Shown piece after piece: positions 1 through 12,500 of a DNA stretch of 64,000 nucleotides. Where the stretch lies: contig NC_079484.1 of the NCBI RefSeq assembly GCF_026230105.1, positions 7,393,805-7,457,804 of the forward strand, written 5' to 3'. This stretch comes from Diorhabda sublineata (Eukaryota > Arthropoda > Insecta > Coleoptera > Chrysomelidae). The position numbers were made by a program, and so were the translations under genes. The notes under the pieces are model-generated. The model was not told the origin of the DNA, did no database searches, and was given only the letters and a program-made list of their open reading frames with translations. Numbering within the stretch: the first letter of the stretch is position 1; every line of letters begins with the position of its first letter.

Positions 1-694
1 TATTAGTTAAATTCTTCATTCGACGAAAAATTCGACTTTCGTGATGGAGCTCTGCTGCTCACAGTTTTTCTTAATTTCCCATACGCTTTCCTGATGTCTG
101 TCCTAAATGGTAGGAATTTTGTAAAATTGAATGTTCGACATCATATTATCGCTTGCGTGAAAATAATTTTCAGGAAAGTGAGTGAGTGAGTTTTCATTTT
201 AAAAGTTATAATGTAATCATTTCTTACTAATTTTCCTTAGTTTAGTTAAAAGATGATTATCGTGAATTCAGGTAACTGCGAAATCAGGACTGAATGCTGC
301 CGAGTACCATCGAGGGCATTAGCATAGAAAATCCGCCATGTTGGCTCTACTGAATAACCACTAAGTTTGCATTTCTTCTTATGGTATGTTTTTTGTCCTA
401 CCCCGACTAGTAATATATGAGTATTAGGTATATGGTTTATCCACAAGCTTATTCACATATACACGAACAAATTTCACGCACAGCGTAAACAGTCATGAAC
501 CACAAAAATATCAAACATGTTATGACGGTGGTTGTCATAATAAAATCCAGATAAAAAGGTATCAATATTCAATTTTATTATTTCAAAATCCTGGATATAG
601 ACGTTTGCTGTACAAACAGTGCTACCATTCATTATTTAGAAAATCAAATTTCTGTTTTTCTGAAATAAAAAGAAAAAATATGAAATTATATTAC
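1..694. other. Presumed IRP1 intron, no feature seen
   Basis: Downstream of the donor after position 695 on the minus strand no further IRP1 exon is recognisable before the window edge. The next expected block of the protein was looked for and not found. The stretch is AT-rich and has no long open frame with recognisable content. Confidence 0.5.
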
Positions 695-3600
695 CTTCAA
701 AAACTCGAATCTCTCTTTATTACGTATAAATTCCATATCTTGATTTTTTTTCAAAGCGTCCTTACTAAAAAATAGAATCAACTGAAGCTTTATTTAAAAA
801 AATCTTTTTGCTATATTGTAATATTACGGGAAATGGATGTTTAAGTTGTCCAATATCTAATAATTCGCCTAGTTGAGGAAAACGGGCCCCTTCATTTAGA
901 GGATAATAATTAGTAATCTCAGCCCTTTTAAAAATATATCTGACATTCTTGTTTTTTTTAATATGTGCAATAACTTTATGTACAAAGCAAAGGAGATGTG
1001 AGAGGTAGTTTCAATCTCAATCATAGCAACAACAAAATAAGATGAATAATTTCTCCATTAATACAAATCATGGAATATGGAAACTTACGATCTAGCAAAA
1101 TCTACTTGGACGGAATGGTCGATAACCAAATCCACGGGACATATTGGATTGATTTTTTGTGGATCCGATCCCAGATCCTTGATGGCGTTTCGCATAGCTG
1201 CAAAATCCACTACGGCAGGTACACCAGTAAAATCCTAAAAATCATATTTTATAACTTGTGATAGAAGCAAATGAATCAGATTTAAAGTAAAGATATGTCA
1301 CAAGTGAAAACTGGAATATTGTGTCACAGATTTTTTTATTCCAACAACCTTTTTACTAAATTACTTGTCACAAAATATCAAACCTGCCTACTATTCTAAA
1401 ACTGTCTTCAATAGCAGCGACACAGACGCAAGCACGAGCGATCACCTGTGATATTGCGTACAAAAAGTATGTTTCCATAGTAAAAATTAATAATTTTTCG
1501 TAATATTTTATTATAAAATCAAATGAAAAAATGAAAATAGTCAGTTTACCATTGCAATGCGAAGTAAACGCGAAAAGTTGATATTGCTAGAAATTCGTTT
1601 ATAAAATCTAAAGTTTCATGTTATAATGGTCAACATTAAAACGAAACAAAGTTCCATCATTTGTATAATCAACTACAAAAGTATCCATACAGCCCCCAAC
1701 AACTGCCATCCGAATCCTTTAGTCCCAACCACTGACAAGGTCATGAAGAAAGTCAGTCATAAACCAGCAAATCTGTAGACTGCTAACATCATCAGCAACC
1801 ATCAAAATGTCTTTCGTAGAAATAGATCTACCTGGAATCTCCTGGTCTATATCACCAAAGTATGGATTGGAGCTATAGAGAAACATGGGAAATCTCGAGC
1901 AATCACACTGAACATATCAAAAGCTTTCAACAGGATTTGGCACGCCAGCCTTCAACGTAAAATTTGTCGTCCACACTTATCGAATGACTTAGTAGCTGAA
2001 AGATCGATCTTGTCACCTATTCTCTCCCTCCTGTTTATCAACGATCTATTCGACAAAACTGCAAGTCCGATCTTTAGTTTTGCCGACGATAGCACACTGC
2101 TGTCGTCGTTTAAATCAGCTGCCAATAAACTCGGCTAACACCCAATTCCGTAGGCAGCAACAGATCACTACCATCAATACCAAAAACATTCTGGAGTGAG
2201 ATCGAAGCAATCTGATTGAGTTTAATGCAGCAAAGACCACCGAGATCACCAGTACCGCGAATTCGCTTGTTGGATGTTGTCCTGGCATACCACATGACCA
2301 AATTATCTACGGCAGCTTCACAATAACTTGGAGTCCTCTTCATGACCAAAAAGCTATATATTCCGCAATAGCTTTTAATCTTCTATAAGACCCAGATTCG
2401 TTTATCTTTGCATTATTGCTCGCACATTTGGAACTCGGCTTCCAAGCATCCCATGAGGATGCTCAACTCTATACAGAAGAGAGCAATTCGACTTATAGAC
2501 GACCCAGAGTTCCTCAGAGAAAGATTGCTGGAATGACTGTTTCACCGATACTCCCACGGCAGATGCTGTTCCAAACTGTCCAACAGAATCCCACCAAGAG
2601 CAATATTTGTAAGACCTACTCGACAGGCAGAAAAGGCTCATGAGCACCTAGTTCGCCTACGGACGCCAAGAATTTATCGTCTCTATCGACTCCTGTCTTT
2701 GGATAAATGCAAGCCTGTAGAATGAGTTACGAAGGCACGTTTTTACTGAACACTACAACGTACAGAAGCTCAAGAACAATATCCACAGTCATCTCCACAC
2801 GACAGGCACCCCTCGAGCTACTCGATTGTAATAGGGTTTACTTGCTTGCTTTTTACATAATAAAAATGTCTAAAATTGTACAAAATCATGGTTAGCAACA
2901 TTTAATTACGTTCATGATGCAATTAGAGTAGATTTTCATTAAACAAACTATTTAAACACATTTAATAATTACACTTTGGCAACAACAATAGTTTTTGATT
3001 CAATAGCAATATATCCTGTTGGGATAGTCTCCGTAAAGTGCAGATCTTCCTCTATATCTTGATTTTCTGTGATGTCTGGAGTAGTGTTTCCATTTTCTGG
3101 TATTTTTTTCAAAATAAAAGATTCCACTTCAACAAGTCCTTCACCTGATGTAGATACGTTCGTTTACTTCTGTAATAAGCTATATAAGTAGTTCGTGCTT
3201 GTAGTTCAAATGCAACAATGTATCGAAACTCGTCCAGACGTTTTATTGTCAATGAAGACTCTTATCGCTATCACTGCCCCTAAAGATACAATGTAAAAAA
3301 ATTACCTGAAGAATAACTCTAGCAGGTCTGAAAGGTATTTCGATACCACCTTGAACATTTTGATTTTTTTCCCAATCTAAAATATGTGTTACGTCCGCTT
3401 CTTTGATCGCAAAGTTGTCACAATTTCTAACGGCTGATTCTAATAGAATTCTTATGGAGAAAGGCAAATGTTCTAAAACAAAGTATAATATAATATATTT
3501 TCAAATTCTAAAACAAAAGCTATACTCTTTATGGTCATGTGGAATTCAAAATACATTTCTCATTTACGATGAAATTAGTTCACATACAATCAATAACAAT

Positions 3601-5653
3601 CGCTTGTAATTGAAAATTTACTAGTGATCAAGTCAATTAAACATCATTAAGTGAATAAAATGAGGGCTAACAATCGTACAATTAATCTTAGAAATATTTC
3701 TGTACCCACAAACGAATATTTTTTCGTAATGATAAGACACTGGATTAACATTTGCAATTGCATTTTTTGCCAAAACAAATTATCAATCTAATCGCGACAG
3801 GTAACGGTGAAATGAAACCGTTTTAAAGAGTATTAAAGATCCATTAAAATGGCGTCTCTGGAGCCAAAACTTTGAAATGAAATAGATAGACTTCATAACT
3901 GAGGAGAAGAAAATAGACGCAAAGATTACGAAGCGAAAATGGAGATGGATAGCTCCTTCACGACGGAAACTATCAACAAAAAGAAATAGACAAGCATCAA
4001 ATTATAATTCAACAAGTAAAAGAAATAGAGGCAGACCTGTACGAACTATCGACAAAGAACTGCAACGGAATCCACATGAGGATAGCGATCTTTTCATTTT
4101 ATTGCTACACTGGGAGATATATGACAATGATGATAATGAAAATGGTGTGCGTACCCTGAAACTCTTGCCATTTAAGACTATAGAGGTAACAACTACTCCT
4201 CCCAAATATACATGTATTTGAAAATAAAAATCATTCGATAAATCAGATGAAAGAAAGATAAACCAGATATGGAATAATTGTGAGCTAGTTGTGCCTATAA
4301 ATCCAAGTGGTAGGTAACTCTGAAATACTTTGCATGGAATCAATTTTGTACCAGTTGTATCCTGGGTGAGGGATTATACACAGGGCTACGATGTTGAGTG
4401 AAATTACAAATCAATGTCGAAACGTCCATTGAAAACAGAAAAACACTGCCAGCCACTGCATTTTTTAACAGTAAATCATAGAAAAATATATAATTGATGA
4501 TATAAATATTGAACGCTGATCAGAATTCAATAGCAGTGGTTTATATAAAGGAGAACAAGCCAGAAAAGAATGAGCTGACTACCAGAAACTCGACGAAGCT
4601 GAATGATTCTAAAGAGCAAACTTCACAAATACTCAATGAAATAAAAATATTGTAGAATGTCTTACCAAATATTTATATTATTATGAAAATTTACTCTAAA
4701 CTGTACAAGATGTGAGCAAAATTTTGGCCAAAAAAATTATTTACTATCCTGCATTAACTAGGAAAATTAATCGAGTATCGTTATCTTGGAGACAGAAAAT
4801 CGAATCTAAACGAATTCACTGCGACAGAACAAATTGATGGTAATTTCAATATGAAATACTACAATATATTTAGTTTTACAAGGGCCGGCAGACGCTACGC
4901 GGACAGAAGAAAGCGGGCATGCGCTGTAGGCGACTGCGAACCTCTCGCACTACACACTCCGCCATTGTTGATATTCAGGCGTCAGTCGGCGTTGTGCTAC
5001 AGCCACGTAAACATGTCCGCCAAATGTAAATCGCTAAGTGTGATTCGTTTTATACAGTCTGAAGGCCATTGTGCTGCAGAAATCCACCGGAGAATGAGTC
5101 GTATGTATGGAGAAAACTTCTTGAGTGATGGTGTTGTGCTTGAATGGTCTCGAAAGTTTAAAGATGGCCCTAATGATGAAGGGGGCCAAGGACGCTAAGC
5201 TGTAGTTTCAGATGACCTGGTTCAACGAGTTGTATATAGGTAAAAATGACGAAGAAAGAAAAGAAAGAGCTAGTAACATTCTTCCTATGATTGTGGGTAT
5301 ATGATAGTTGAAATTATGATAAGGTAAAAATGAAGGAAATGCTGGGCGACTCTCTGTTGGCATGTCTTTGCAGCTAGTAGGATGGCAACAATTACACAAC
5401 GATATCCCTAGATATAAACATAAAAATAAAAATATATCTAAGCAATGTGGTATTCCATGATATTATTCATGTTTTTATTATGAGACTTTTGTTGTCTTTC
5501 TGTATCCCTTTAGGAAGTACCTTTCATACAATATGTTCCTACTTTTATATGAACTCTTACCAAAAGTGGATGCAAGTTGAGAAATATCATAATATGTATA
5601 CGTCTTTCCATTCACTTCTAATGTTTTCAAATATTTATCAAAAGGATTGGGAC
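695..5653 (-). CDS. IRP1: Iron regulatory protein 1 / cytosolic aconitase, N-terminal exons (partial)
   Basis: Four exons on the minus strand, 5561-5653, 3306-3472, 1089-1234 and 695-764, each bounded by AG acceptors and GT donors, join in phase into about 158 codons. The peptide opens with NPFDKYLKTLEVNGKTY, continues with LPFSIRILLESAVRNCDNF and [20 protein letters not shown], then KINPICPVDLVIDHSVQVDF, and ends in MEFIRNKERFEFLK. These are conserved N-terminal blocks of IRP1/ACO1, a family of about 890 residues that is either a cytosolic [4Fe-4S] aconitase or, without the cluster, binds iron-responsive elements in mRNAs for ferritin and other iron genes. The cluster cysteines lie in the missing C-terminal part, so which activity applies cannot be judged here. 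The first visible exon begins with two bases that complete a codon, so the start-codon exon lies upstream (above 5653) and was not identified. The gene continues beyond position 1. Mitochondrial aconitase is less likely because the N-terminal wording matches the cytosolic family. Confidence 0.93.
1795..2890 (+). mobile_element. Degraded non-LTR retrotransposon, reverse transcriptase and 3' part
   Basis: In broken frames on the plus strand one reads SPILSLLFINDLFD followed by SFADDSTLLSS (FADD near 2076-2088), the reverse-transcriptase catalytic block. After a gap comes QKRAIRLIDDPEF (about 2472-2510) and a stretch matching the usual C-terminus of insect Jockey/CR1-like LINE proteins. Stops and frame changes show it is dead. 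It sits inside the IRP1 intron between the exons at 1089-1234 and 3306-3472. A second copy of the same family is at 47030-47640; both share the phrase tttaatgcagcaaagac or a close variant. Confidence 0.75.
3900..4080 (+). mobile_element. Fragment of a LINE 3' coding end
   Basis: The plus-strand frame reads KRKWRWIAPSRRKLS and then KRNRGRPVRTIDKELQRN. This resembles the end of RTE-type endonuclease/reverse-transcriptase proteins, which commonly end in an RWRWIGH...GRPRTTW pattern. It is short and isolated, and lies in the IRP1 intron between the exons at 3306-3472 and 5561-5653. Confidence 0.45.
4879..5235 (+). mobile_element. mariner-like element, 5' fragment
   Basis: A start codon at 5013 opens a frame beginning MSAKCKSLSVIRFIQSEG, followed by EIHRRMSRMYGENFLSDGVV and a DEGGQGR-like linker. 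This is the N-terminal helix-turn-helix part of a mariner transposase. The upstream terminal piece starting agggccgg matches the end of the related copy at 61661, with part of the T-run missing. A stop follows at 5198 and similarity ends near 5235, so no catalytic domain remains. It lies within the IRP1 intron between the exons at 3306-3472 and 5561-5653. Confidence 0.8.
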
Positions 5654-5699
5654 CTGAAAACATAAAAATATAATAAATCTTCCCCTTCAACAGTTCATA

Positions 5700-6990
5700 T
5701 CTGTTTATATATTATATTTATTCTTTGTTTTATTTGTAATGGGGTAATTCGAGATTTGAGGTTAAACTTTTTCACCCCACATGTTAATAGCTCATTAGAA
5801 ATGTAAAATGGTGTTTACTTTCTGGTTCTTTAACATTCAAGTAAAACAATGTGTGAGCTTTTGTTATCATAATCATCCAAAGATTAAAATAGTGTAATTT
5901 ATTATAAATGGAAATCTATTAGTCTTTTTAATCAGTAAACAAGGAATAAATCATTTAATTAACAACCAATAAATCGAAGGAAATTATTATAGAATCCCTT
6001 ATGAGAATAAAGCCTGCGTCCCATGCATCTGTTTTCCATCTAGATTGTTTATAATTAATTGCAAGAAAACATCGGATGACAAGCATTAAAATATCAAAAA
6101 ATGAATTTCTCTGGTCACGGATTAAAGAACAAATCGATTATCATCAGGTTATGATATTAGGATCAAATTGTATGCGTAATTTTTGTTTGGAATCGTGTCA
6201 TCAACAAAGGGATGCATCGGTCTTTTGTTTAGACCTTCAAAAATACAAAAAGGGCGCACGATATGGAATAGCTCTGTTGTTGTTGACAAATTAGAAAATT
6301 TAGACTTCCAACCACTTGAGCTATCTAAAAATATAGATCCCGTACCACCATGGACTGTTCATAATTACGTAAAATATACGACATCGGACCTATATCGAGT
6401 CATTGTATTTATTGGATTAATTGCTTAATCAATAATTGAAGATTTTGTAAATAATAATTATTCAAACCTCTTTTTGAAGCCAACGACTTTCCGAATATTT
6501 TTTGAAAATGTTTCGGCTTGCAGATATTTGAAACAAGGCGGGGGATCATTCTTCAATTTTACCATGCAAAAAATATGGGAATATCTTCATAGAATGACAA
6601 ACATGACGTAAGGTGACATATATAGGCTCGAATTTTCTCGAATTTAAAATCATTAGATGGAAAAACAAATTTGACTTTTGTGACTGTAACAAAATGAAAT
6701 AGTTTCGACCGCACATCTGATATACCGAGGTGAGTTAGAAAAGGCACTTATAATATCTAATCACGCCTCAAATATAGTAGATTTTTGGAAGCTTACATAT
6801 TCATAATAATCTCGGTAAGTGATAAGTGTCATAAAACATGTCTTCAGATAAAAAAGCCGGCTGTTTATTTGCAAAGAAGCCACTCCATTATATGTATAGA
6901 TGGATTAGGAATGTTAACAGTAGCGGTTCGTATTTAATACGTGTTATAAATATTTTAACTTATTTTTCCAATCTTGGCTCATTTTATATT
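5700..6990. other. AT-rich region upstream of the visible IRP1 exons
   Basis: This stretch should hold part of the 5' region of IRP1, including a start-codon exon, but none could be recognised. At 6183-6428 there is an 81-codon plus-strand frame with a PVPPWTV phrase that faintly recalls the RNase H region of some LINEs; support is too weak for a call. Confidence 0.4.
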
Positions 6991-7076
6991 GAACACACTA
7001 TTTACACTAGCTCTACACCAACACTCACAATTACACTGTTTGAAGCGCGCTTCGATAACCACTTTATTGAAGCTTT
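6990..7076 (-). repeat. Copy of the dispersed gttatcgaaacgcg repeat family
   Basis: Read on the minus strand, this carries the core of a repeat also found near 8330-8580, 39600-39905 and 42835-43060: a gttatcga block, then cagtgtaattgtgagtgt, then gtgtaa. It is short and diverged, and lacks the longer flanking body of the 8.4 kb and 39.8 kb copies. Confidence 0.6.
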
Positions 7077-7199
7077 AAAATTTTGAACATAACCCGCTGA
7101 TTTATACAAAAAGAAATTTCCTCTCTTGTTAGCGTAGGAGGAGGAAAAAAATTATATTAAGAGAATACCCGAAATAGTACATACCTCACCACCCGACAC

Positions 7200-8000
7200 T
7201 AAACCCTGTGTGGATCTTGAACTCCTCAACAATGGACCTCCATGGCATTTTTTTCCTTGACTTGGACTTCTATCTTCTAATTCGCTTAGCTGGGAGATCA
7301 TCTGAGATAATATCCAACCTTTTCATGTTTGACTTTCCTCTTCTCCCAGTATTGTACACTTCAATATTCAATAACTTTTTTAGCATTAGTATAATAAAAG
7401 TTCTGTAGACAATAATTTTGGCTTTAGTAAGCTCTGAATCTAGCTTGTATTCACTCATTAATGGATGTTGAGCATTTTACATTGTTGTGTATCAGATTCC
7501 CAAGCAATTTGAAGGTCAATGCTTGATGATTCTTTTTGATGGCAAGATCTATTGTATTAAAAGCTCTATCCGCTAAACCGATCATATACTGCGTTTTAAT
7601 TTCATCGCTGATGAGGCCCACCTTTCTCATCAAGCAACACCACCAGTCTAGTTTTTCTTCTTACTATATTTGTATTGAGTGGTTAAATACTTTACGTTAC
7701 GTTGGTAAAAATGCTTATGCCTGAGTGAAGAGTGATTATAAACAGTATTGCAGATAGTCCATCACCTTACCTCATTCCTTTATTGATCTTGAATGGGTCA
7801 CTTAGTTGATTGTTGATTATGAGTTGAGTTTTTGGTTCTTCCATAGATATCATTATCAAGTGTCTTAGTTTTCTAGACACCTAGTGCAGCTGTCATTTTG
7901 AATCTACTGATGTTATCAGACGCTTGCTTAAAATCAATGAACAAAATGTGGAGGTCATTATATCTCGTAATGGTACAGTTAAAGTAAATACTGTAAGGTT
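7200..8000 (-). mobile_element. Degraded LINE reverse transcriptase
   Basis: On the minus strand, broken frames give phrases typical of an insect LINE reverse transcriptase: a DFKQA-like block near 7925-7943, KKLRHLIMISMEEPKTQLI, IINNQLSDPFKINKGMR and GDGLSAILF (7741-7770). Further on is LISDEIKTQYMIGLADRA and a later C-terminal part. Several stops are present. It lies between the visible IRP1 exons and enkurin. Confidence 0.7.
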
Positions 8001-8329
8001 TCTCGGGTAAAGATTCGTCAATAAAATTGTACAAGTTAACACTCAAAACTTCAATACATCACAATTGTCACACTAATTACCACACTACTGTCTTCTATCG
8101 CTCACCAAGTATTCTCAATATAAAACTACTCTTTACTGTGAGCTCTAGCCTTCTAAATACTTTGGCGATGTTCCAGAACATGGTGGAGCCTCCCAGAGGG
8201 TGCAGTAATAGCTGAGGTTCTTTTCCCCAGTGCCACGCACTTAAATTCATGTCCTGGAAATTTACTGGTAAAATGAGATTTTCCAAAAGAAATTGTGTCC
8301 GGTTGCGATTTTCTGATTCCTGCCGTATT

Positions 8330-8580
8330 TATTGAAAGATAGTATGATATTTCTGATGTCATGTGATTCTGGAAGACACTGTTTACACACTGACTACACC
8401 AACACTCACAATTACACTGTCTGACGCGCGTTTCGATAACCAAGTGATCGTCTTCAGAGACTGAAGGTAAACTAAAACCTAATAACTTGACTGTTTTATA
8501 CCAAATTTTCTCACCAATAAACATTCTCCTGCGAAAATTAACTCCATCAGGAAAATCTCTTTGGTGGGAATCTTCACATT
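8330..8580 (-). repeat. Long copy of the dispersed gttatcgaaacgcg repeat family
   Basis: On the minus strand it begins with a body containing ttcccaccaaagag and gagaaaatttggtat, then reads into the core with cttggttatcgaaacgcg and cagacagtgtaattgtgag. The same body and core, in the same order, occur on the plus strand at 39650-39905, so this is one family inserted at least twice. No coding capacity for a transposase is seen. Confidence 0.7.
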
Positions 8581-8599
8581 TATTCCTAGACTTTCAATA

Positions 8600-9468
8600 T
8601 TGAACTATGATACTGAATTTTTTTATTTTCCATACTTCAAATCATCTACAATCGCTACGTTCATGCTATACTCTTTGTTCACAGCAGCGCCATTCTGGAA
8701 GGTTTTTTAACTATAGTTCATCGTATAAAGCTGTACACTTTTTCAACTTTTTTCTCATATTAGATACTCCTCCTTCTCTCTTCCCTCCATAATTTTTCTA
8801 TACATTAAGTTATGACTACCGCCGTCAGATGTCGTTGTTTCCCCATTTGCTCCAGCCTACTAATCTGGACTGTTCTTGGAACGGTTATTGGAAACGTTAA
8901 AATATTTTCACTCAATCTCTCGCTAACTACGGTTCTTGTAACAGTACTTTCCAGCAGCCAAATTTAGCCAAATATCTTTGATGGGTTGGAACGAACCTAA
9001 TATTAACAATAAATATTCAAGAAGACTCCCTACAAATGTTGTAGACAAGTGCTAGGATTAGATAACATTATTAGGCTAGATTTCAAGGGCCTTCGAAAGA
9101 GGGTGCAAAAAAGGAGGTAGAATCCTACTTTTTGGCGGCAAAATTGTTAAATTTCAACTACTGTCTCTTTCTATTAGAAAAAGAGAAAAATAGAACTCGG
9201 CGGTAAGAAATGAAACTGTGAATCAGGCATTATAAAACCGAATACTGATATCGCTGCTACCACCGTATACAATGTAATTTCTCTTCATACATGATTATAG
9301 ATTAAAATTACACTTTGGATTTTATTCAATTCCATTGTTACTATAAATGTAAAAATTACAAACTTATGTGGTTCTCGGTTTTCACTATTTGCTTTCTAAA
9401 TGAATCGATGGATCAATGAAACTATAATAAATGGCTGTTAGATTTTATTATTTTGAAAAAAAATATAA

Positions 9469-9470
<2 letters not shown>
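8600..9470. other. Intergenic stretch 3' of enkurin, no gene seen
   Basis: No coding similarity or structured repeat was recognised here. It contains the region just beyond the enkurin stop codon on the minus strand. Confidence 0.4.
9444..9449 (-). other. Candidate enkurin polyadenylation signal
   Basis: An AATAAA hexamer on the minus strand lies about 130 bases past the enkurin stop codon, a plausible distance. In DNA this AT-rich the hexamer also occurs by chance. Confidence 0.35.

Positions 9471-9472
<2 letters not shown>

Positions 9473-9536
<64 letters not shown>
9473..9536. repeat. (TA)n microsatellite
   Basis: An uninterrupted run of about 32 TA units lies just beyond the 3' end of the enkurin gene. 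Confidence 0.97.
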
Positions 9537-9538
<2 letters not shown>

Positions 9539-9577
9539 AAAGTTATTGACCAATTTCACATGTCGCCACTACTAATT

Positions 9578-12500
9578 TCAAGAATTTATTTCGACATCGT
9601 CTGGAACAAAGAGATAGTGATTTCTTTCTAATAAAACAATATCCTCTTCCAACTGCTTCAGTTCAGCTTGCATTTTAGCTTTTCTCTGATTACACATATA
9701 AGAATCGCTTGATAGTGGTATACGTTCATGTTGTTCCAGGATTTCATAATAATTTTGTATTAGACCCTACAAATCGATTATTCTAATTGAATAATTGATA
9801 AAGAACAATTATTATTTTCATCTGAAGATGATCATGACCGCAGAATGGACTTTCATGAAACAATAATAGTCACAATTATAGATATTGTTGAAGAGAAACT
9901 AATCCTAAGAGCATGCGAAAACATAAAAGATTTTTCTTGAAAATTACGGTCTGGAGACAGGTAATAAGCCCCACCGTTAATGGACCACTCTTTGTAGGAG
10001 ACAATTTGATCGTATAAAGTATTTAAATTTGTTACGGAATCAAAATGTTACTGCAGTAAGAGTTGGTATGTATGTATGTATATATAGATTTGGGATCTCG
10101 TATACACTGCGACCCAAAGGATCTATCGTGTCCTCCTCTCTTGCTGGGATACTGGAGAACCCAGTGTTCACAGCTGAACCATCAATCCCGCCCCTTTTAA
10201 AAAGTCTAGAATGTGGGATTAGATATCTTCGTCTTCTTTTTCAAGCACTCCCAGGTGTAGAGTTCTGGAATTCCTCAGTGTTTCACACTTCGAGAGAAAG
10301 TGGATAGAGGCTTCGTCCTCTGAGCAAAAAAATCTGTATGCCGCATTATCTGCAGCGTCTTTAGGTGTTTTGTTGAGGCGACAGTGTTCCCATAGAACTC
10401 CTATTAGTATTCGTAGATTGTTCTTACTCAGATTGATACATTGATACTCTGGTTATAGTTTCCCAGAGAAGTCTTTGTCTGTCTCATCCCCTTTGTTTAA
10501 AATTATGTTTGTCAAAATATATGGCTTGTATGAATGACTACAACAGAGTGGCCAGCCATATCTCCAGATTTATCACTTCTAGAATATATTATAGGGAAAT
10601 ATCTAATAAATAATAGTATATTAATACAATTTGAACATATAATTTAAAAATATTGATAAATTATTTGTTCAAATCGTTTTTTTTTAATATTTCTCAATAA
10701 TTTTAGAATAAATTAAGTTAAAATTATACGGTAACGACAGTTAGTTGCTTTTATGATAAACTAAAATAGAGAGTGTGATTTTTGGAAAAATATGTTGAAA
10801 TTAACGCTATATTTTGAATCGAGTCGAGCAGATTGCCTGAATTATATCCACAATGTAAATTCTGTTTCTATTTCTATCAGCGGCAGCGCTGCAACAGCAG
10901 TTCCGAGCATATGCGGTAGTTACAATGAAAACGGAGATGATTTTCTTTGGTATCTTTTGACCTCGCAGAAACTAACAGCAATCAATCTCGAAATCTCATG
11001 AGCACCATATTTTGGAATAGAAAAGGCATACTGCGAGACCACTCAGAAATTGCGCTGCGCAATACAGAACAAGCTGATTACTCTCAAAAAGTGTTTTTTT
11101 TTCATCATCCGTACAACTCGAGCTTGGCTCCTAGCGACCCTCATCTCTTCTTGCACTTCAAATTTTTCCTTGGTAGTCAATGCTTCAACGATGATGCCGA
11201 GCTGAAAGAAAATGGTTGGAAACACACGCAACGACCTTCTATTAACAAGGCATACAAAATTTCGGAAGCTATGTAGAACATTAATTTATAAGTTGTAATA
11301 GAAAGATAATATCAACAATGTATTCATATTCATCGTTGCGTAGGGAGGAATATCAGTGAAAAAATCTTTAACTATGTTTAAAAATTCATTTGAATCATTG
11401 AAAATAATATTGGGGAGTATGTGCAGCAGAAAGCGTGAAAAATATATTGAAGTATATAAGATTAAACCTTCTTAGCGTCAATTTCAAACTTGATAAATGT
11501 ATACTAACAACTTACATTAATCATTTTATCTTTTTCGAAGCACGGAATATATTTTCCAGGGCGTTGTTTGGCTTCGGACTGTTTATATTTATTTATAAGA
11601 TAGTTAATCTGTTGTTTATACAGAATTCTCCATAAATAGTAGAATTCAAAACTAATAATTCAATAGTTGACGTGGATGATAAAATAAGAATATTGGTGTT
11701 GCTTAATCGATATTAAAAAATTTTGCATTTCTAAGTTATGTTTGTGACGGAATTAAATTTCTCATTTACTTCATTCAAATTTTGTTTTTAAATAGTTTTT
11801 GATAGAACACTTATACGTTATGTGTTTATATTTTCATATTTTCAAATTTAAATTGGAAAATATAATGATGAAATCTAATTGTTTTGACGAGTTAGGGAGG
11901 AATATCAGTGAAAAAATCTTTAACTATGTTTAAAAATTCATTTGAATCATTGAAAATAATATTGGGGAGTATGTGCAGCAGAAAGCGTGAAAAATATATT
12001 GAAGTATATAAGATTAAACCTTCTTAGCGTCAATTTCAAACTTGATAAATGTATACTAACAACTTACATTAATCATTTTATCTTTTTCGAAGCACGGAAT
12101 ATATTTTCCAGGGCGTTGTTTGGCTTCGGACTGTTTATATTTATTTATAAGATAGTTAATCTGTTGTTTATACAGAATTCTCCATAAATAAGGAGGATAT
12201 TTTCCAAATGTTTTGATATCGGCTGGTCGTAAACCGGGTTTTGCAAGCACTTTATTACCTGCAAAAAGAGTAATTTCAGTTTTTATTTGGTTCTGCAATT
12301 GAACCTTTAAGCTTCTCTTATCTTGGCTCGTATTTTTCCACTACTGTAATTTTGAGTCCTACAGTACTGGGAAGTAGAATTCAAAACTAATAATTCAATA
12401 GTTGACGTGGATGATAAAATAAGAATATTGGTGTTGCTTAATCGATATTAAAAAATTTTGCATTTCTAAGTTATGTTTGTGACGGAATTAAATTTCTCAT

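Noticed and set aside
6076..6428. Two overlapping plus-strand open frames with a PVPPWTV phrase.
   Set aside because: A single short resemblance to a LINE RNase H region; the rest does not fit, so it was not called as an element.
11435..12187. Two identical 66-codon plus-strand open frames (11435-11635 and 11987-12187).
   Set aside because: They are the antisense of the duplicated enkurin exon and its flanking intron, identical only because the DNA is duplicated.
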